DNA from: Gerris lacustris | Taxonomy: Eukaryota; Arthropoda; Insecta; Hemiptera; Gerridae | Assembly (NCBI GenBank): GCA_951217055.1 | Contig: OX578282.1 | Span: forward strand, 18,043,877-18,107,876 | Direction of reading: 5' to 3' | Length of the DNA: 64,000 nt | Part shown: positions 38,795-52,070 of the stretch, piece by piece | How the letters are laid out: each line of letters starts with the position of its first letter | Numbering within the stretch: position 1 is the stretch's first letter | Program-made: the position numbers and the translations under genes | The notes under the pieces: model-generated | What the model was told of the DNA's origin: nothing | Database searches by the model: none | What the model saw: only the letters and a program-made list of their open reading frames with translations

Positions 38795-39130
38795 GTTTAT
38801 AGTTCGGACATAACTGATTTTATTTAGTCTATATTACGGACATTATGTCTCATTTATTCATTCTATAGTACGGAAATGTCTTATTTATTTCAGTCTATAG
38901 TAAGGACACATCTCATTTATTTAGACTATAGATCGAACATATCTTATTTATTTTGTCTATAGTACGGACATAATATCTCATTTATTCACTCTATAGTACG
39001 GAAATGTCTTATTTATTTCAGTCTATAGGTCGGACATATCTTATTTATTCTCTCTATAGTACGGACATAATTTCTCATGTATTCATTCTATAGAACGGAC
39101 TTATCTCATTTATTCAATTTATAGTTTTGG
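38795..39130 (+). repeat. Second, diverged array of the 31-bp minisatellite
   Basis: About ten irregular units with TCATTTATT-A-TCTATAGTACGGAC, spaced 30-38 bp. Same core as the array at 35690 but more diverged. Confidence 0.7.
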
Positions 39131-39149
39131 AATATTCTCAATTATTTTG

Positions 39150-39525
39150 TGATTCGCATCACAAAGGGTTTGAAGTCCTATAACTAGCTTCCACTACTGG
39201 AAGCATCGTCAGGGGATGTGGTGTATCGTGATGCTAACTCAAAGCAACAATATCTTTGCGTATTTATACTGTTTTCCTAGAGCGTATATTGTACCTGGAT
39301 TTCCTAGGGTAATCCTTTGTCAGGGGGATTTTCTCAGTCCTGGTAATCCTGGATTTCCTTAGACCGGGTAATCCTTTGTCGGGGTGATGCAATTGGGCAG
39401 GTGTTTTCGTCGGCATTCTTTTGTAAACCCAGTGTTGTTTGAAATTGGGAAGGAAGTGTGAACCACACCACGTCGGACTTCAAAGCCTTCGTGCCGTGGA
39501 TTTCACCGGAAAACCAACCCATTTA
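39150..39525. repeat. Relative of the hairpin repeat family at 45121
   Basis: Contains TTTGAAGTCCTATAAC, CTGGAAGCATCGTCAGGGGA, GTGTATCGTGATG, and near the right end ACGTCGGACTTCAAAG and GATTTCACCGGAAA. These match the ends and inner blocks of the element at 45121-45870. Two CCTGGATTTCCT-AG blocks are duplicated inside (39293 and 39348). Confidence 0.5.
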
Positions 39526-40096
39526 TAACTATATTATTATTATTTTAAATGTATTTCTTGAATTTACGCAATTATGTATAGGAATAAACAAGACTATAAA
39601 TATATTAGAATATTTTTTTTATTTGAGTTAAAAATATAAAACAGAAAACGAAAAATACGCAAAGCGAAACTTTCCCTAGCGGAAAGATAAGTAATATTGC
39701 TGTCAGTTTGACTAGAACTAAACAGCATTAAATTACATGTGTCTAGTCTCTTGCATTAACACGCGATCCAACAATAATATACTCATATTGGCAGTAGACT
39801 ATATTCAATAACAATATTTTATGTTTATTGTCAATGCTAGTTTATAAATATATATTTTTTCTCCCTATAATTGATGTCTGTTTTAATTGATATATTATAG
39901 AATTATTACAAGACACGTTCATTTTTTTATGTGCATGATTATGCATGTAAAAAAATAGTTCTATTACAGATACATAATTTTCCGATTGAATTCATCTTCA
40001 CCTCACATAACTTTTAATAAGATTATCTTCTGGAAAAAAAACCCTTTTTTTCCGTCGTTTCGTTAAAAAGTTGTTGATTTCTACATCTACAACTTT

Positions 40097-40362
40097 AGAG
40101 TAGAGTCTCACTTATTGGGATTTAATGGGACCGGGCACTGTCCGGATTACCGAAAGTCCGGATTAAACAGAAAACTAGTAGTAGTTCTGTAAAACTAGTT
40201 TTAGCTGGGTAAAACTGTTCAAATCGGCGTTTTTTGTTTAAAAAAAATTACGGTAAATTCGTATTGTACGCGCCAGGCCAAGATTTAGCCACTACTAACC
40301 AATCCTTTAGGGAATTTCTCCGGCACATATAATACGGATTAGCAATTAGCGAGACTACTGTA
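40097..40362. mobile_element. Probable pogo/Tigger-type mini-element, diverged
   Basis: The left end AGTAGAGTCTCACTTATT and the inverse of the right end (AGTAGTCTCGCTAATT) match, and inner CCGGATTA motifs recur. This is the style of Tc1/mariner pogo/Tigger ends, with TA at both borders. No ORF. Confidence 0.5.
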
Positions 40363-41552
40363 TTACCAAAAACAGCGAAACTCTTTATATTTCCCTATAG
40401 TATATAATAATATGTTTAAATTATTGCGGTATTTTTGTTCTTTTGCGTGTGCTATTTTGATGGAATAACATATTTGAGGTCCTCTGTCTAATTTTTCAAA
40501 AATCTAATATGTTTGAAATTATAATATTTATATCAGAGAAGCCATTTTCAATAGTATTGTTGTTTTTACGCATCTTTATTACCTTTCGGTTTTTTGTATC
40601 TATGAATTAGAATGTTTTTTCCTGTAGCTAACTATTTATTTTTATAAGAAATCATTTATTTATTTTTTTAGTATTTATAAATTTAATACAAGGCCGATTT
40701 TTGTTCGATTTCTTTTTTTAAGATGACAATTTGACAGATCGAGGCTCTTCCACTGTATAAACAAAATTAATATATCCCCCTCTTCAATATTTCCCAAAGT
40801 TTTTTTCTATCAATATCAATAATGAATTATAAAATAATGTTTTTTTTTTAGTTTTTGAATATCAATTCGAGAATAGTTAAAAGATCAAAGAAACCCTTCA
40901 CTTTGTTTTGTACTTATTTCGTTTTTTGTGGCGTATTATTCAATATATATAATATTAGCAATCGTCATATTGTTGTCATTATATCTTGACATAAATCGAG
41001 CTATTTGACACTTAAATTTTGAAATACCAACGTCGAAAGCGAAGTTTTGACACTGATGAATCATAAGTACACAACATGTATTTAAGAACAAACATGTTTT
41101 TAATTTTTATTTATACATTTAAAAAAGTCAGTGTTTGTTTTGGCTGTTGTTATTTCGTCAACTAAATTGTTTTCATTGATATTTATGACAGTATTTTATT
41201 TTGTGTGTGTTTTTATTTTTTATGCATTTATTTACATGAAAATATTAAATTCTATCTTGTCAGAAACTCATGTTGGCATTGAGTTACTTCGAAACATGTC
41301 TATTAACAGCTATACATACTCTGCTGTTTGAATAAAAGCAGAAACTAAATTGTCTTAATTTTCTGATTTAACCAACTAAATTAATACTTTTTTTTATCGT
41401 ATAATACTTAACATACAAGTATCTGGGTCCTAAAGCATAAAGATATTCTTTATATAAAACCAACTAGGCTAAATAGGATCCGGCTTATATTATAATACAC
41501 TTCATTTAGTTATAATTGGTGTGTTTATCAGAAATTACTTAATTATTAATAA

Positions 41553-43744
41553 CTAGCTGGGTACCCGTGCTTCGCTACGGAGTGTTATTATAATTAGATA
41601 AGTTTATAAACAACCATAATGAAACATATAAATTATTTTACTATGCAAGAATATCTAGATTCTATCTCTCCCACCTATTTCTATACCCCCTCCTCTTTGA
41701 TAAACAAATTTTCTAAATTCCCCCCACCCCCAAATTAAAATATGACTAAACTGTACATAAAACTATTACACTACTCTTAAAGAGCTTTTGCATCATCAAT
41801 GGTATTCATTACATTGACCCCGTATTCATTACTTGTACCATACCCCTGTGTACCAAATTTAAATTTCTAAAATTCATGTAGGCTGTCATTTTCCCCTTGC
41901 TTTGAAGGTCAAGTGGGCAAACTTTTATCGACATCGAACTAAAACTGTAGATATGTATAAAGAACATACACCCACATAGGTTGATTTTTATATATATAGC
42001 TATAAATTTCCATTTTACCCCCTCCTAAATAAAATTGTTCATAACAACAATTACTTTTTTCTTAAAGTGCTTTTCAACGATATGCATGATATGAAAGGAA
42101 TCCATTACTTTGACATTTTTACACCGTACCCCTTTTTACCAAAATTTAAATTTCGAAAATTCATGTAGACAGTGACCTCCTCCCCCTTGCTTTGAAGGGA
42201 AAGTGAGTAAATATTCATCAAATTGGGATAAAACTGTAGATTTGTATAAAAGACATACCCCCATACAGACACTCTTCTTTTTTTTATAAGATATAGCTAT
42301 ATTTTTCCATTTTACCCCATCCTAAATGAAAATACATATGACAAAACTGTACATAACAACAATTAATGTATTCTTAAAGAGCTTTTCAACGATATGCATC
42401 ATAATGGGTATTCAGTCCTTTGACCCCGTATTCATTATTGTACCCTGTTCCCGGTGTACCAAAATTTAAATTTCGAAAATTCATGTAGACAGTGATGTTT
42501 TCTTCCTTTGAAGGTGAAGTGTGCATTTTTTGATCGAGATCGGACTAAAACTATGGATTTGTATAAAGAACATACACACGTACGTTGACTTTTAGATATA
42601 TTTTTCCATTTACCCCCCTAAATGCACGTAAAAACAATTATTGTACTCTTAAAGAGCTTTTCAACAGTATGCATCATGAAGGGTTTTCAACTTTGACATT
42701 TGTACCCCGTACCCCTGTGTACCAAAACTTAAATTTCGAACATTCATGTAGACAGAGATCTTCCCCTTGCTTTGAAGGTCAAGTGAGCAAATTTTCATCG
42801 AGATCGAATTAAAACCGTTGATTTGTATAAAGAACATAAACACACTCACACATACGTTGACTTTTATAGATATAGATATACATTTCTATTTTACCCCCCC
42901 TCCTAAATAAAAATATGACAAAAACGTATTTAACAACAATTACTGTACTCTTAAAAAGCTTTTCAACGATATGCATCATGAAGGGTATCCATTACTTTGA
43001 CATTTGTACCCCGTACCTCTGTGTACCAAAATTTTAATTTCGGAAAATGATGTAGGCAGTGACCTTCACCTTGTTTGGAAGAAAAAGAGTGTAAATATTC
43101 ATCAAATTGGGATAAAACTGTAGATTTGTATAAAAGACATTCTCTTATATAGATACTCTTATTCTTTCTCTATATAGATATAGTTATATTTTCCATTTTA
43201 CCCCCCTCCTAAATGAAAATATGACAAAACTATACATAACAACAATTACTGTACTCTTAAAGAGCTTTTCAACGATATGCATCACGAAGGGTATTCATTA
43301 TTTTGATCCCGTATTCATTACTTGTACCCCGTACCCCTGTGTACCAAAATTGAAATTTCGAAAATTCATGTAGACCTTGATTTTCCCCTTGCTTTGAAGG
43401 TCAAGTGTGCAAATTTTCATCGAGATCGGACTAAAACTGTAGATTTGTATAAAGAACAAATAAGATATAGCTATATTTTTCTATTTTACCCCCCTCCTAA
43501 ATGAAAATATGACAAAAGTGTACATAACAACAATTACTGTACCCTTAAAGAGCTTTTCAACGATATGCATCATGAAGGGTATTCATTAATTTGACCCCGT
43601 ATTTATTACTTGTACCCCGTACCCCTGTGTACCAAAATTGAAATTTCGAAAATTCATGTAGACCTTGATTGTTTCCTTGCTTTGAAGGTCAAGTGTGCAA
43701 ATTTTCATCGAGATCGGACTAAAACTGTAGATTTGTATAAAGAA

Positions 43745-43793
<49 letters not shown>

Positions 43794-43817
43794 GTTCACT
43801 TTTATATATATAGATTA
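41553..43817 (+). repeat. Array of about seven 275-335 bp units ending in (CA)n
   Basis: The array opens with CTAGCTGGGTACCCGTGCTT CGCTACGG, a motif often at the head of dispersed insect repeats. Each unit has TTTCCATTTTACCCC, ACTCTTAAAGAGCTTTTCAA, CGATATGCATCAT, ACCCCTGTGTACCAAAATT, TTCGAAAATTCATGTAGAC and GACTAAAACTGTAGATTTGT. Unit landmarks are near 41977, 42271, 42582, 42857, 43170, 43460 and 43795. It ends with a 44-nt (AC) run and TATATATAGATTA. Small ORFs here are artefacts. Confidence 0.8.
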
Positions 43818-45120
43818 AGTAGACCTATGGCAGATTTTTGCTTTTCCAATTATGCAGTTTATGAGAAAGTATTAAAATTGCAACTATTGAATATAATTGC
43901 TTTTGATCGGCTAATTTTATGTGTTTTTAGGGTCCTTCGGCAAATACAAGGACCCTTATACACTCCTGTACTTTTGTGTAATGCCCCTGATCTCCGCATA
44001 AAAATAAAAAATTTGAAACTTGTAGTTATGTTATGAGTAATAACCCTAAAAACATGACAATTACAGGGAAACCCCAAAAAGACATCCGTCCAAAATTAAG
44101 GGTTGTAAAATGAATGAAATGAAATGCGTCACAAGCGGTGTTGAATGAAAGAACTGACATTTTTGTTCTGCCATAAATTCCGAATAAATATGTTCTAATA
44201 TTGTTATACACAAATCTACTATCAAATATTTTTTAACAAACAACTTATGTGTGAAATCGGGGTGTAAGTTTTAATCTATTATGCAAAACTTAAGTGCTTT
44301 TATTTAAGATGGGTGTTTCATTGGTTCAACATAATATAACTTGATCAACGTTCTTGTTTTCTTCTTTAACATGGGTTTGAATCCCCTCTTGTTCATTTCA
44401 ATAGTTTGAGGCTTAAACGCCCTCACTCACTACCTTGAACACGAGTAACTGCATCCTTATCACAACGGAAAAGAACAGCTGTTCAATAAAACAGTAAATC
44501 TGATCACTAGATCATTTAGCTGATTCATTCAATTAAACCCTTTTATTGAAATGGGAACTATCTCTAGCAAAAATCAATGATGATCTGTTGTATGTGTTTT
44601 AACTAATGATAAATCTGGGCTCTCATTGTGACGCAGGGCAGTGCATCACATGAAAATATCACCACAAAAATATATGAAACTGAATGAATTGAGACTCAGG
44701 GCAGGGCAGTATTACATCCACAATGGTCTACCCGACACTTGTGGATCTGGAGTGACATTTCACATGGTCTTGTTTATTTTTCTGTTTGAAAAAATCTTTG
44801 CTGCCCTGCCCAGCTTTTCAATGTGTGACCTGTATGACTAAAGCAGATAATCTACTTCTTCAATGTTATGGATAAAGATGTTATCGAAAAAAAAAAAAAA
44901 TGCATAATTTCTTTGGTCCTAATGACTTTTCCTGGCATTCCTATTTTATTTTGTTTAATATTTAATTGGTTTTTTTTTATCACTGATAGTTCTCTGCTGC
45001 TGTCATTTATTCATTCTTTTCATAAATGTTTATATCTCTCTTTAAATTCAGCATATAACGTTGATCAAGATATTCAACCAAATCCTTTTCTTGATGCGTA
45101 GGCTTCCGCAGATAGAATCA

Positions 45121-45870
45121 TAATAAACAGCTTGATTTTCTGATGGAGTTGAAGTCCGATGTTTTGCTTTCACAACTGGAAGCATCTTCATGGGTGTGGT
45201 GCATCGTGATGTGTTTACTTAAGCAACATGGAACAACAAGACATATTCTGTTGCTTAAGTAAACATCACGATACAACGCACCCCTGAAGATTCTTTCTTC
45301 AGTAATGGAAGCATCTTCATGGGTGTGGTGCATCGTGATGTTTACTTAAGCAACAAGGAACAACAAGACATATTCTGTTGCTTAAGTAAACATCACGATA
45401 CAACGCACCCCTGAAGATTCTTTCTTCAGTAATGGAAGCATCTTCATGGGTGTGGTGCATCGTGATGTTTACTTAAGCAACAAGGAACAACAAGACATAT
45501 TCTGTTGCTTAAGTAAACATCATGATACAACGCACCCCTGAAGATGTTTTCAGTAATGGAAGCATCTTCATGGGTGTGGTGCATCGTGATGTGTTTACTT
45601 AAGCAACAAGGAACAACAAGACATATTCTGTTGCTTAAGTAAACATCACGATACAACGCACCCCTGAAGATGCTTTCAGTAATGGAAGCGTCTTCAGGGG
45701 TGTGGTGCATCGTGATGTTTACTTAAGCAACAGAGTAAGTCTTGTTGTTGCTTCAACTAGACATCACGATGCACCACACCCCTGAAGATGCTTTAAGTAA
45801 TGGAAGCAAAACATCAGACTTCAACCCCTTCATGATGCAGAGTTCACCGGAAATTCAAGCTGTTTATTAA
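45121..45870. mobile_element. Inverted-repeat element with five internal hairpin units
   Basis: TAATAAACAGCTTGA at 45121 is matched by TCAAGCTGTTTATTA at the right end; further in, TTGAAGTCCGATGTTTTGC and its inverse also match. Between them, units of about 126 bp start at 45178, 45307, 45434, 45558 and 45684. Each unit is itself a hairpin, with GTGCATCGTGATG and TTACTTAAGCAACA facing TGTTGCTTAAGTAA and CATCACGATAC. Confidence 0.75.
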
Positions 45871-46478
45871 AAATTCTTTTCATGTTTATTGTTTATCGTA
45901 TAATTTTTTATTTCTAATCTATAATATGGTTTGATTTCATTGACGTGCACTTGTATTTAAAGTACTTCTCAATATCTCTGATTTTTTTTTTTTTAGTTTT
46001 ATTAAGATCATATGATTAAAAAACACCTTATCTTTTATTTCTTTAGAAGTGGTTTATTTATTTTTTTAGTAAACTCGTGGTATTTGTAGCATTAAGTTTA
46101 CGAAAGGCCGAGAATACACAAACATTTTGAATAATTTTTTATTTATCAACGTTTTTGTTTAGTGTGGAACTGACTTTTTGATGTCACTTGAATTATGGTA
46201 ATTCAAATTTGGTTAGGAATTCGCGACGTGTTACTTATATTAACATAATTAACCTCGTTATCACATTATTGAGACAAGTTATTAAATGTTTGGTTTTAGC
46301 ATATTGTGTTACAAACTGTTCCTGAAGCTATATAATATTTGTATTGGAATAACTGTAGCTGTGTTTTATCGGTATTATCTACTTTGCTATAGTTGTGATA
46401 TTGTGCCTACTAATATTTTAATTTTCATTAAAGAAAAAAAAAAAAATATATATAAACAATAGAACAAAGTCATTTTTT

Positions 46479-46560
46479 TAAGGGTCCATAGCCAAAAACT
46501 TTGGACCCTCTTACATTCCTGCATTTGTCTATCTGTCTGTAACCGCACCTTATCTTTCCG
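46479..46560 (+). repeat. Short dispersed repeat with GGGTCC hairpin
   Basis: AAGGGTCCATAGCCAAAAAC then TTTGGACCCT and a run of GTCTATCTGTCTGTAA. This is the general form of a common invertebrate repeat (hairpin near GGGTTCC-GTA followed by CTGTCTGTC). A similar head, AGGGTCCTTCGGCAAATACA then AGGACCCTTAT, lies at about 43929. Confidence 0.4.
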
Positions 46561-46671
46561 AAAGTATCTAACACAAACGTACTCCCTCTTTAATTTAAAA
46601 AAAAATCAAGGTTTTCTTTGTCAAAAAAAAGGTTATGAAGGAATTTTTCATACGTCATATTATCTTAGTAA

Positions 46672-47100
46672 TAGAATGGGTCGATTATGCTGGTTAATGA
46701 ACTCATCATATTTATTAAATTGCCTACTGACCCTGTGTGTATGAGCCGAAACAACATTCTTTACTATTATATTAAAGGAACAGAATGGGCCGATTATGCT
46801 GGTTAATGAACTCATCATATTTGTTAAATTGCCTACTGACCCTGTGTGTATGAGCTGAAACCACATATGAACCACATTTTTAAATTTCCTACTACTGACC
46901 CTGTGTGTGTGCTGAAACCACATACTTCACTATTTATTATATTAAAGGAACGGAATGGGCCGATTATGCTGGTTAATGAACTCATCATATTTGTTAAATT
47001 GCCTACTGACCCTTTGTGTATGAGCTGAAACCACATTGTTAAATTGCCTACTACTGACCCTGTGTGTGCTGAAACCACATACTTTACTATTATATTCAAA
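46672..47100 (+). repeat. Irregular tandem repeat, units of 80-165 bp
   Basis: GAATGGGCCGATTATGCTGG then TAATGAACTCATCATATT occurs at about 46675, 46783 and 46955. CTACTGACCCTGTGTGT and GCTGAAACCACAT occur after each and again as extra partial units near 46895 and 47050. Both strands give short repeat ORFs, which I reject as genes. Confidence 0.75.
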
Positions 47101-49059
47101 TAAAATGTTAGTATGCCTGAAACTTAGGATTGATTCAGCTATGATTTTTATATATTTTGAAGGATTATTAATATATAGAATAGGATAATGAATATAGAAG
47201 AAGTAGTTAATGACATTATTTGCACAAGTTGCAGCATTAATAAATCAAATAACTGTGCTATTTAGACTTTAGACTTTGTTTTTTTTTTCAGTGGCTTTAA
47301 GACCAAAACTTCTTTACTTGTGAAGATTATTTTAAACTCGATCAAAAAAAAAAAAAATAAAAAAAAAATCAAATCTACTTTCTAGCTCAGATTTCATGGG
47401 GTTGGTCATCGTTAAAGGATATTCTATGCTAAACGATTGATATGTTCTTAGTTGATCTTTTAGTAACTAAACTAATAATTAAGATTCAAAATCTTAATTA
47501 TTAAAAAATTGCTAGTGTGTTCCTATAAACTGATCATTTTATTTTAAAAAAGTATTTTTTTCGATATTAAATATTATATTTTTAAATTTGATACTTTGAT
47601 AAATAATTTATTTCATACTACTAATATGTGTATATAATATGTGTATGCTCTATTGTTATACTTTCATTTGTTATTTTAAAAATTAAGAACTCGTAAATAA
47701 ATTAATAATAGCGTAATTAAATTACATTAGAATAATATGAAATTATTATTTTTAGATTCGACTAATAAATATACAATAAATATATATTTCACTATTGTTA
47801 AACTATAATTGGTATTTAAAAATTATAAACACTTAAGAATTAAGTCCATTATAAATTGTACAATAGTAATATCATAATTTTTTAATTAATAACTTTTAAT
47901 TATATTATAAATAAATTTTATTTATTAGAATTTGAGAGAGAAAAACACAATAAGAGAAATAAGAAATGGATGTTGAAAATGTTTTTAACTGTGTAACGTT
48001 ACTGCTAGTTCCTTCTCTATAAATATCCTTAACTTTTAAGATTGTTTAATCTTATCTAGCTATTCGGGTACCCCAAACAGATTTTGTGTAAACAATGTTT
48101 TATGTGTCGAAAATTTTGTTTTATCAATTAACTTATTTAAACTTCTTATCAATAGGGGAAGTATTTGAATGAGGTCTTTAGTCTATCTCTGTCTTGATAT
48201 TAATTCACTTGAACGGATCCAAATCTGCAGTATTCATTAAACTTTCAGACACACAAATGCGAGTGAATTATTTTAAACATTTTATTAAATGCAGGACTGT
48301 TATGCCAATTTTAAATTCATTTATCGACAGTCTTTCAGTAAAGTTGGCAGAAATTAGGTGGCTATATTTAACTGCTTTAATTTTGAAATATATATTTTTG
48401 TGAGTTATTCTATGATTAGTGTTAAATTTGGTTCTTATAATCTTAAAATGAATATTTTATTTTCCTTCTATCTTTTTGAAATTAATTATTTCCTCGTGTG
48501 TTTAAAATTAGAATAAATTATTATTAACAATAAACAATTACGGTCTGATGTGAACTCAATATAATATGTATTTTTTTTGTATAAGTGAATTTAGATTCTT
48601 GTGACCTATTTAATATTTATACTAACATTACTTTTTATCTTCATAGTAGGTTTATTCTCATTTGATTGACAGTTTTAAGGACATTCCAACTTGAAAATAA
48701 CAGTTGATTCAACCAAGATTTAATTAAATTTAATTTTTATTGAGATAAATCATATTTCCATTACTGAATTTTTATTATCAATGAAGTACACAAGTTCGAT
48801 TAATAAATTAATCATTTAATTCATTCATGACTTCTACTTCATTGATAAAATTAAATTCTGCTTTGTTCCTCAAATTTTTAAAATAACTAAAAGTCAATCA
48901 CTGGATTGCTTTAAATAAACAGCTAAATTAGCTAATTATAATGTCCTAAATAAAATAAAGGATAATTGCTTAATAGTAACTATTGGAGAAACAAGACACT
49001 TTAGCAATTCTTTTCTCATTGAAGTGTAAAATTAGATTTTTTTTTAAAGTAAAATAAAA

Positions 49060-49413
49060 GCTCGATTATCTGTCTCCCGATTTAACATCTTTCTCGCTTA
49101 ATTCGCAGGTCTCACCTGATGAGCACACTGTCCTTTCTTCGATTTTGCACGTTCCTCCACCCCTAACCCATCCAGGTGTGTGAACATGAATGCACTACCT
49201 GCTAATTATTATGGTCAAAAAAGTTCTTGGATTAGCCAAGATATTTTAAACTCTTAGTTCGACAAAGTTTTTGCGTATCAAGTCAAAAATTAAAATAACC
49301 TGACACATTTGGCTCTAAAATATTCCCTTTTCTTGCTTAACCGTATTTTAGATTATTCGAGTCTCCGTTCTTATGGGTGGTGGTTAATCGGGGTTCTACT
49401 TTAATTAGGTAAA
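49060..49413. mobile_element. Possible pogo/Tigger-type remnant
   Basis: The right end, inverted, reads AAAGTAGAACCCCGATTAAC, a typical pogo/Tigger end. The left end AAAGTAAAAT-CTCGATTA matches only in part. Inner CTCGCTTAATTCG and CGAATAATC resemble the other copies. Old and uncertain. Confidence 0.35.
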
Positions 49414-50660
49414 CTACACTCTTTGATTATGACTAAATTTTCAGTTAAGCTTGTTTGTTTTTTTTATTATTATTATTACTTATAATTTTTATTTTTTATT
49501 TATTTAGTTATTCTATTAAAATTAAATAAATGCACATTATTATTTTTAAAAAAGTGCAGTATTATAATATAATAATTATTTAATATATTTTTATACACTT
49601 CTAACATACAATGCATACAATAATACTTATTTACAGAATAGTATGTGTAATATTGACAGTAATATATAGTATAACATCTATAGTGTATATTAGTAAAAGG
49701 TCGGCATTGAATACTAATAATACTATAACAAGAATTGGTTCATAGCTAAATTTAGTATTTTTAATGCAAAAAAGAAAATTTTAAACGTTACAGTTTATTT
49801 TAAATGTTATGTTCTAAATACACTATTTGCTTCTTGTTGCCTTTTCACTAAATAGAATCTTCTGAATTTATCGGGAGTTTCTGTTCATTGTAATGATTTA
49901 TAAGTGCTCTGCAGATGTTTGAAGTAGAGTAGATGCAAAAGTGAAGATAAAACCAGTTGTAAGATAAAAAAAAACATAAATTCCTCCGCTCTCAAATATA
50001 ATTTCAATTTTAGAGCGGGGTTTTCTTCATCTTGGCTATCATCAGTGTCTTAAGATCTTAACTATGCACTATATTTTAAGTGAAAACATTATTATCGTAA
50101 TTTAGGATCAATTTTATAAGTAAACTATATTGCTTATACCACATCAAAGTTTTAATTTATTTAAAATAAAACAACTTAATAGTAACAAATTAGTGTTACT
50201 AAGACACAGACAGACTATGTTTTTTATTATATAATTGTTTCAGGTGAGTGTGTGTATGAAAAAATTAGATGCATTAACCTAAAATAACTATTACCTGTCT
50301 AGTCCTAAATGATATTTCAAAACTAATAATCCAAATCAGTCAATACAACAGAGAAAAAAAATGAAAATATCATTATTGGAAATGCCTCAAAAGTCAAAAG
50401 TAATGGGACAGTAATAGTAACCATCAAAATGATAAAATAATAATTATATAAACGTCTTCCGACAGCTAATAGTTATTATAGGACGGTGAAAGTACTATCC
50501 CATTATAGTTTTGTTGAGTTACTGCTGAAAAAAAAACAACATATTTTTTTTCTGCTTTTACGATTAATAAAAATTGTCTTACATATTTATAATGTATAGT
50601 ATGATATTGATCACAATGTATTAATTTAATATAAAAAAAATTGTTTTACTATTTGTTTTT

Positions 50661-50889
50661 ATAAGAAGGTCGGGTTAGCGAGATGCTGTCAAATAAAACA
50701 CAGTTTAAGGTTTATGCTAACGTTTCGCTAAATTTATTAGCATCATCAGAGCAAATACACAAATTATAACATAAAAATTAAATAGATGTTGACTCGAAGA
50801 CATGTTATAATAGAATGTTATAATAATTTTAGCATAAACCTTAAACTGTGTTTTATATGACAGCATCTCGCTAACCCTACCTTCTTATT
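50661..50889. mobile_element. Small inverted-repeat element with about 60-bp ends
   Basis: ATAAGAAGGTCGGGTTAGCG to TTAAGGTTTATGCTAA on the left is matched inverted on the right (50831-50889) with few differences. The 100-bp centre contains CATCATCAGAGCAAAT. No coding capacity. Confidence 0.7.
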
Positions 50890-51259
50890 ACTCTTAATCT
50901 GTCACGAACTACCTTAATAATTTTTTCTATTTGTCTCGTTTGTTTGATGAACTCAGTTACATAACTTAATTAAATTAATTAATAATCCTGTGATCTGTCT
51001 TAACTTATAAGAGATTATGTAAATTTTTAAATTGATCTTGTTTGTTGGGTTTCGTTAAACTTTCTTTTACTAAATGAAATTAAATATTAAATCTTTAGAT
51101 TTAACTACATTTGACCATCTTATGTATAAATGAACTTACTACTGCTGGGACATTATGCCCCAGAACTAATGAAGTTATGGAACTTACAGTTGAGAAAAGT
51201 TCATGGTTGATTTGACGTGTTGAACTGGATAAGTGGATAAATTGCATGTGTTTATAAAC

Positions 51260-51352
51260 CACATTTGGTCTATTTGAGTTGAACCTCCCATTCAATTCAG
51301 GCTAAAACCACATTTGGTCTATTTGATTTGAACCTCCAGTTCAACTCAGGCT
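51260..51352 (+). repeat. 45-bp direct duplication
   Basis: AACCACATTTGGTCTATTTG then TTGAACCTCC and TTCAA-TCAGGCTA occurs twice in a row, with a few differences. Confidence 0.75.
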
Positions 51353-51532
51353 ATCTCTTATCCTCCCCTAAGTATGATAGTGGAAGCTAATAAATCAGGA
51401 CCACTCCAAACAGAGTAGATATTCATAGCTTTTAGATATCATTAGCGAGGGAGTTCATATCATGAACTCCTCTAACGATGCTTTTTGTATTAGGTGCTAT
51501 CTCTGTGCCTACTCCAGTTGACATAGGTTCTG

Positions 51533-51906
51533 GCGGACCATGTGATTTTCATGATCCAGAGAGAGCACAAAATTAGTTAATAGACCAAAGATCAAGTTGA
51601 TGTTAGTTTTCCACTTAATAGGTGACCACTTTTATTTGGCGTATTATTTTATTAACTAACCTATTAAGTGACAAACTAACACCAACTTGATTTTTTGGTC
51701 TATTAACTAATTTTGGATGTCCACCAAAACCAAAATTGGCAGAACATTGCTACTCTCCAAATTTTTGGATTAATGCCAAGCCATGTCCTGTAAGACAAAC
51801 TTAGCCGACCATATTATGTTCTTAAAAGGCACCAAAAAATTAACTTCTTTACAAAATTCTAGCTTGATGTTAGTCAGACACTTTTTTCTATGCTTTCTCC
51901 TGGACT
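51533..51906. mobile_element. Fold-back element, family B copy C (left arm truncated)
   Basis: Shares GATTTTCATGATCC, TAGTTAATAGACCAAAGATC and the inverse, and the right arm TCTAGCTTGATGTTAGTCAG, CTTTCTCCTGGACT with copy A at 8410. The outer part of the left arm is missing. It ends about 165 bp before the SR exon at 52071. Confidence 0.65.
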
Positions 51907-52070
51907 GTGTTCAAGCAAGTTAAATATTGATCGAAACCATTAACTTTAAATTATTTTTAAAACTATTTAAGATTATGGACTGAATCAATCCAACATCCCA
52001 ATACCCTCAAATAATATATATTTTTAAAGATAATCTTTTAATATATGTAGTTAATTCTATTTGATTACAG

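Noticed and set aside
45118..45710. Two minus-strand ORFs with repeated HHTHEDAS / RDVYLSNRICLVVPCC
   Set aside because: They follow exactly the 126-bp hairpin units; the repeat of the peptide is due to the DNA array.
46660..47099. Overlapping ORFs on both strands with repeated peptides
   Set aside because: Products of the tandem repeat; open on both strands for the same reason.
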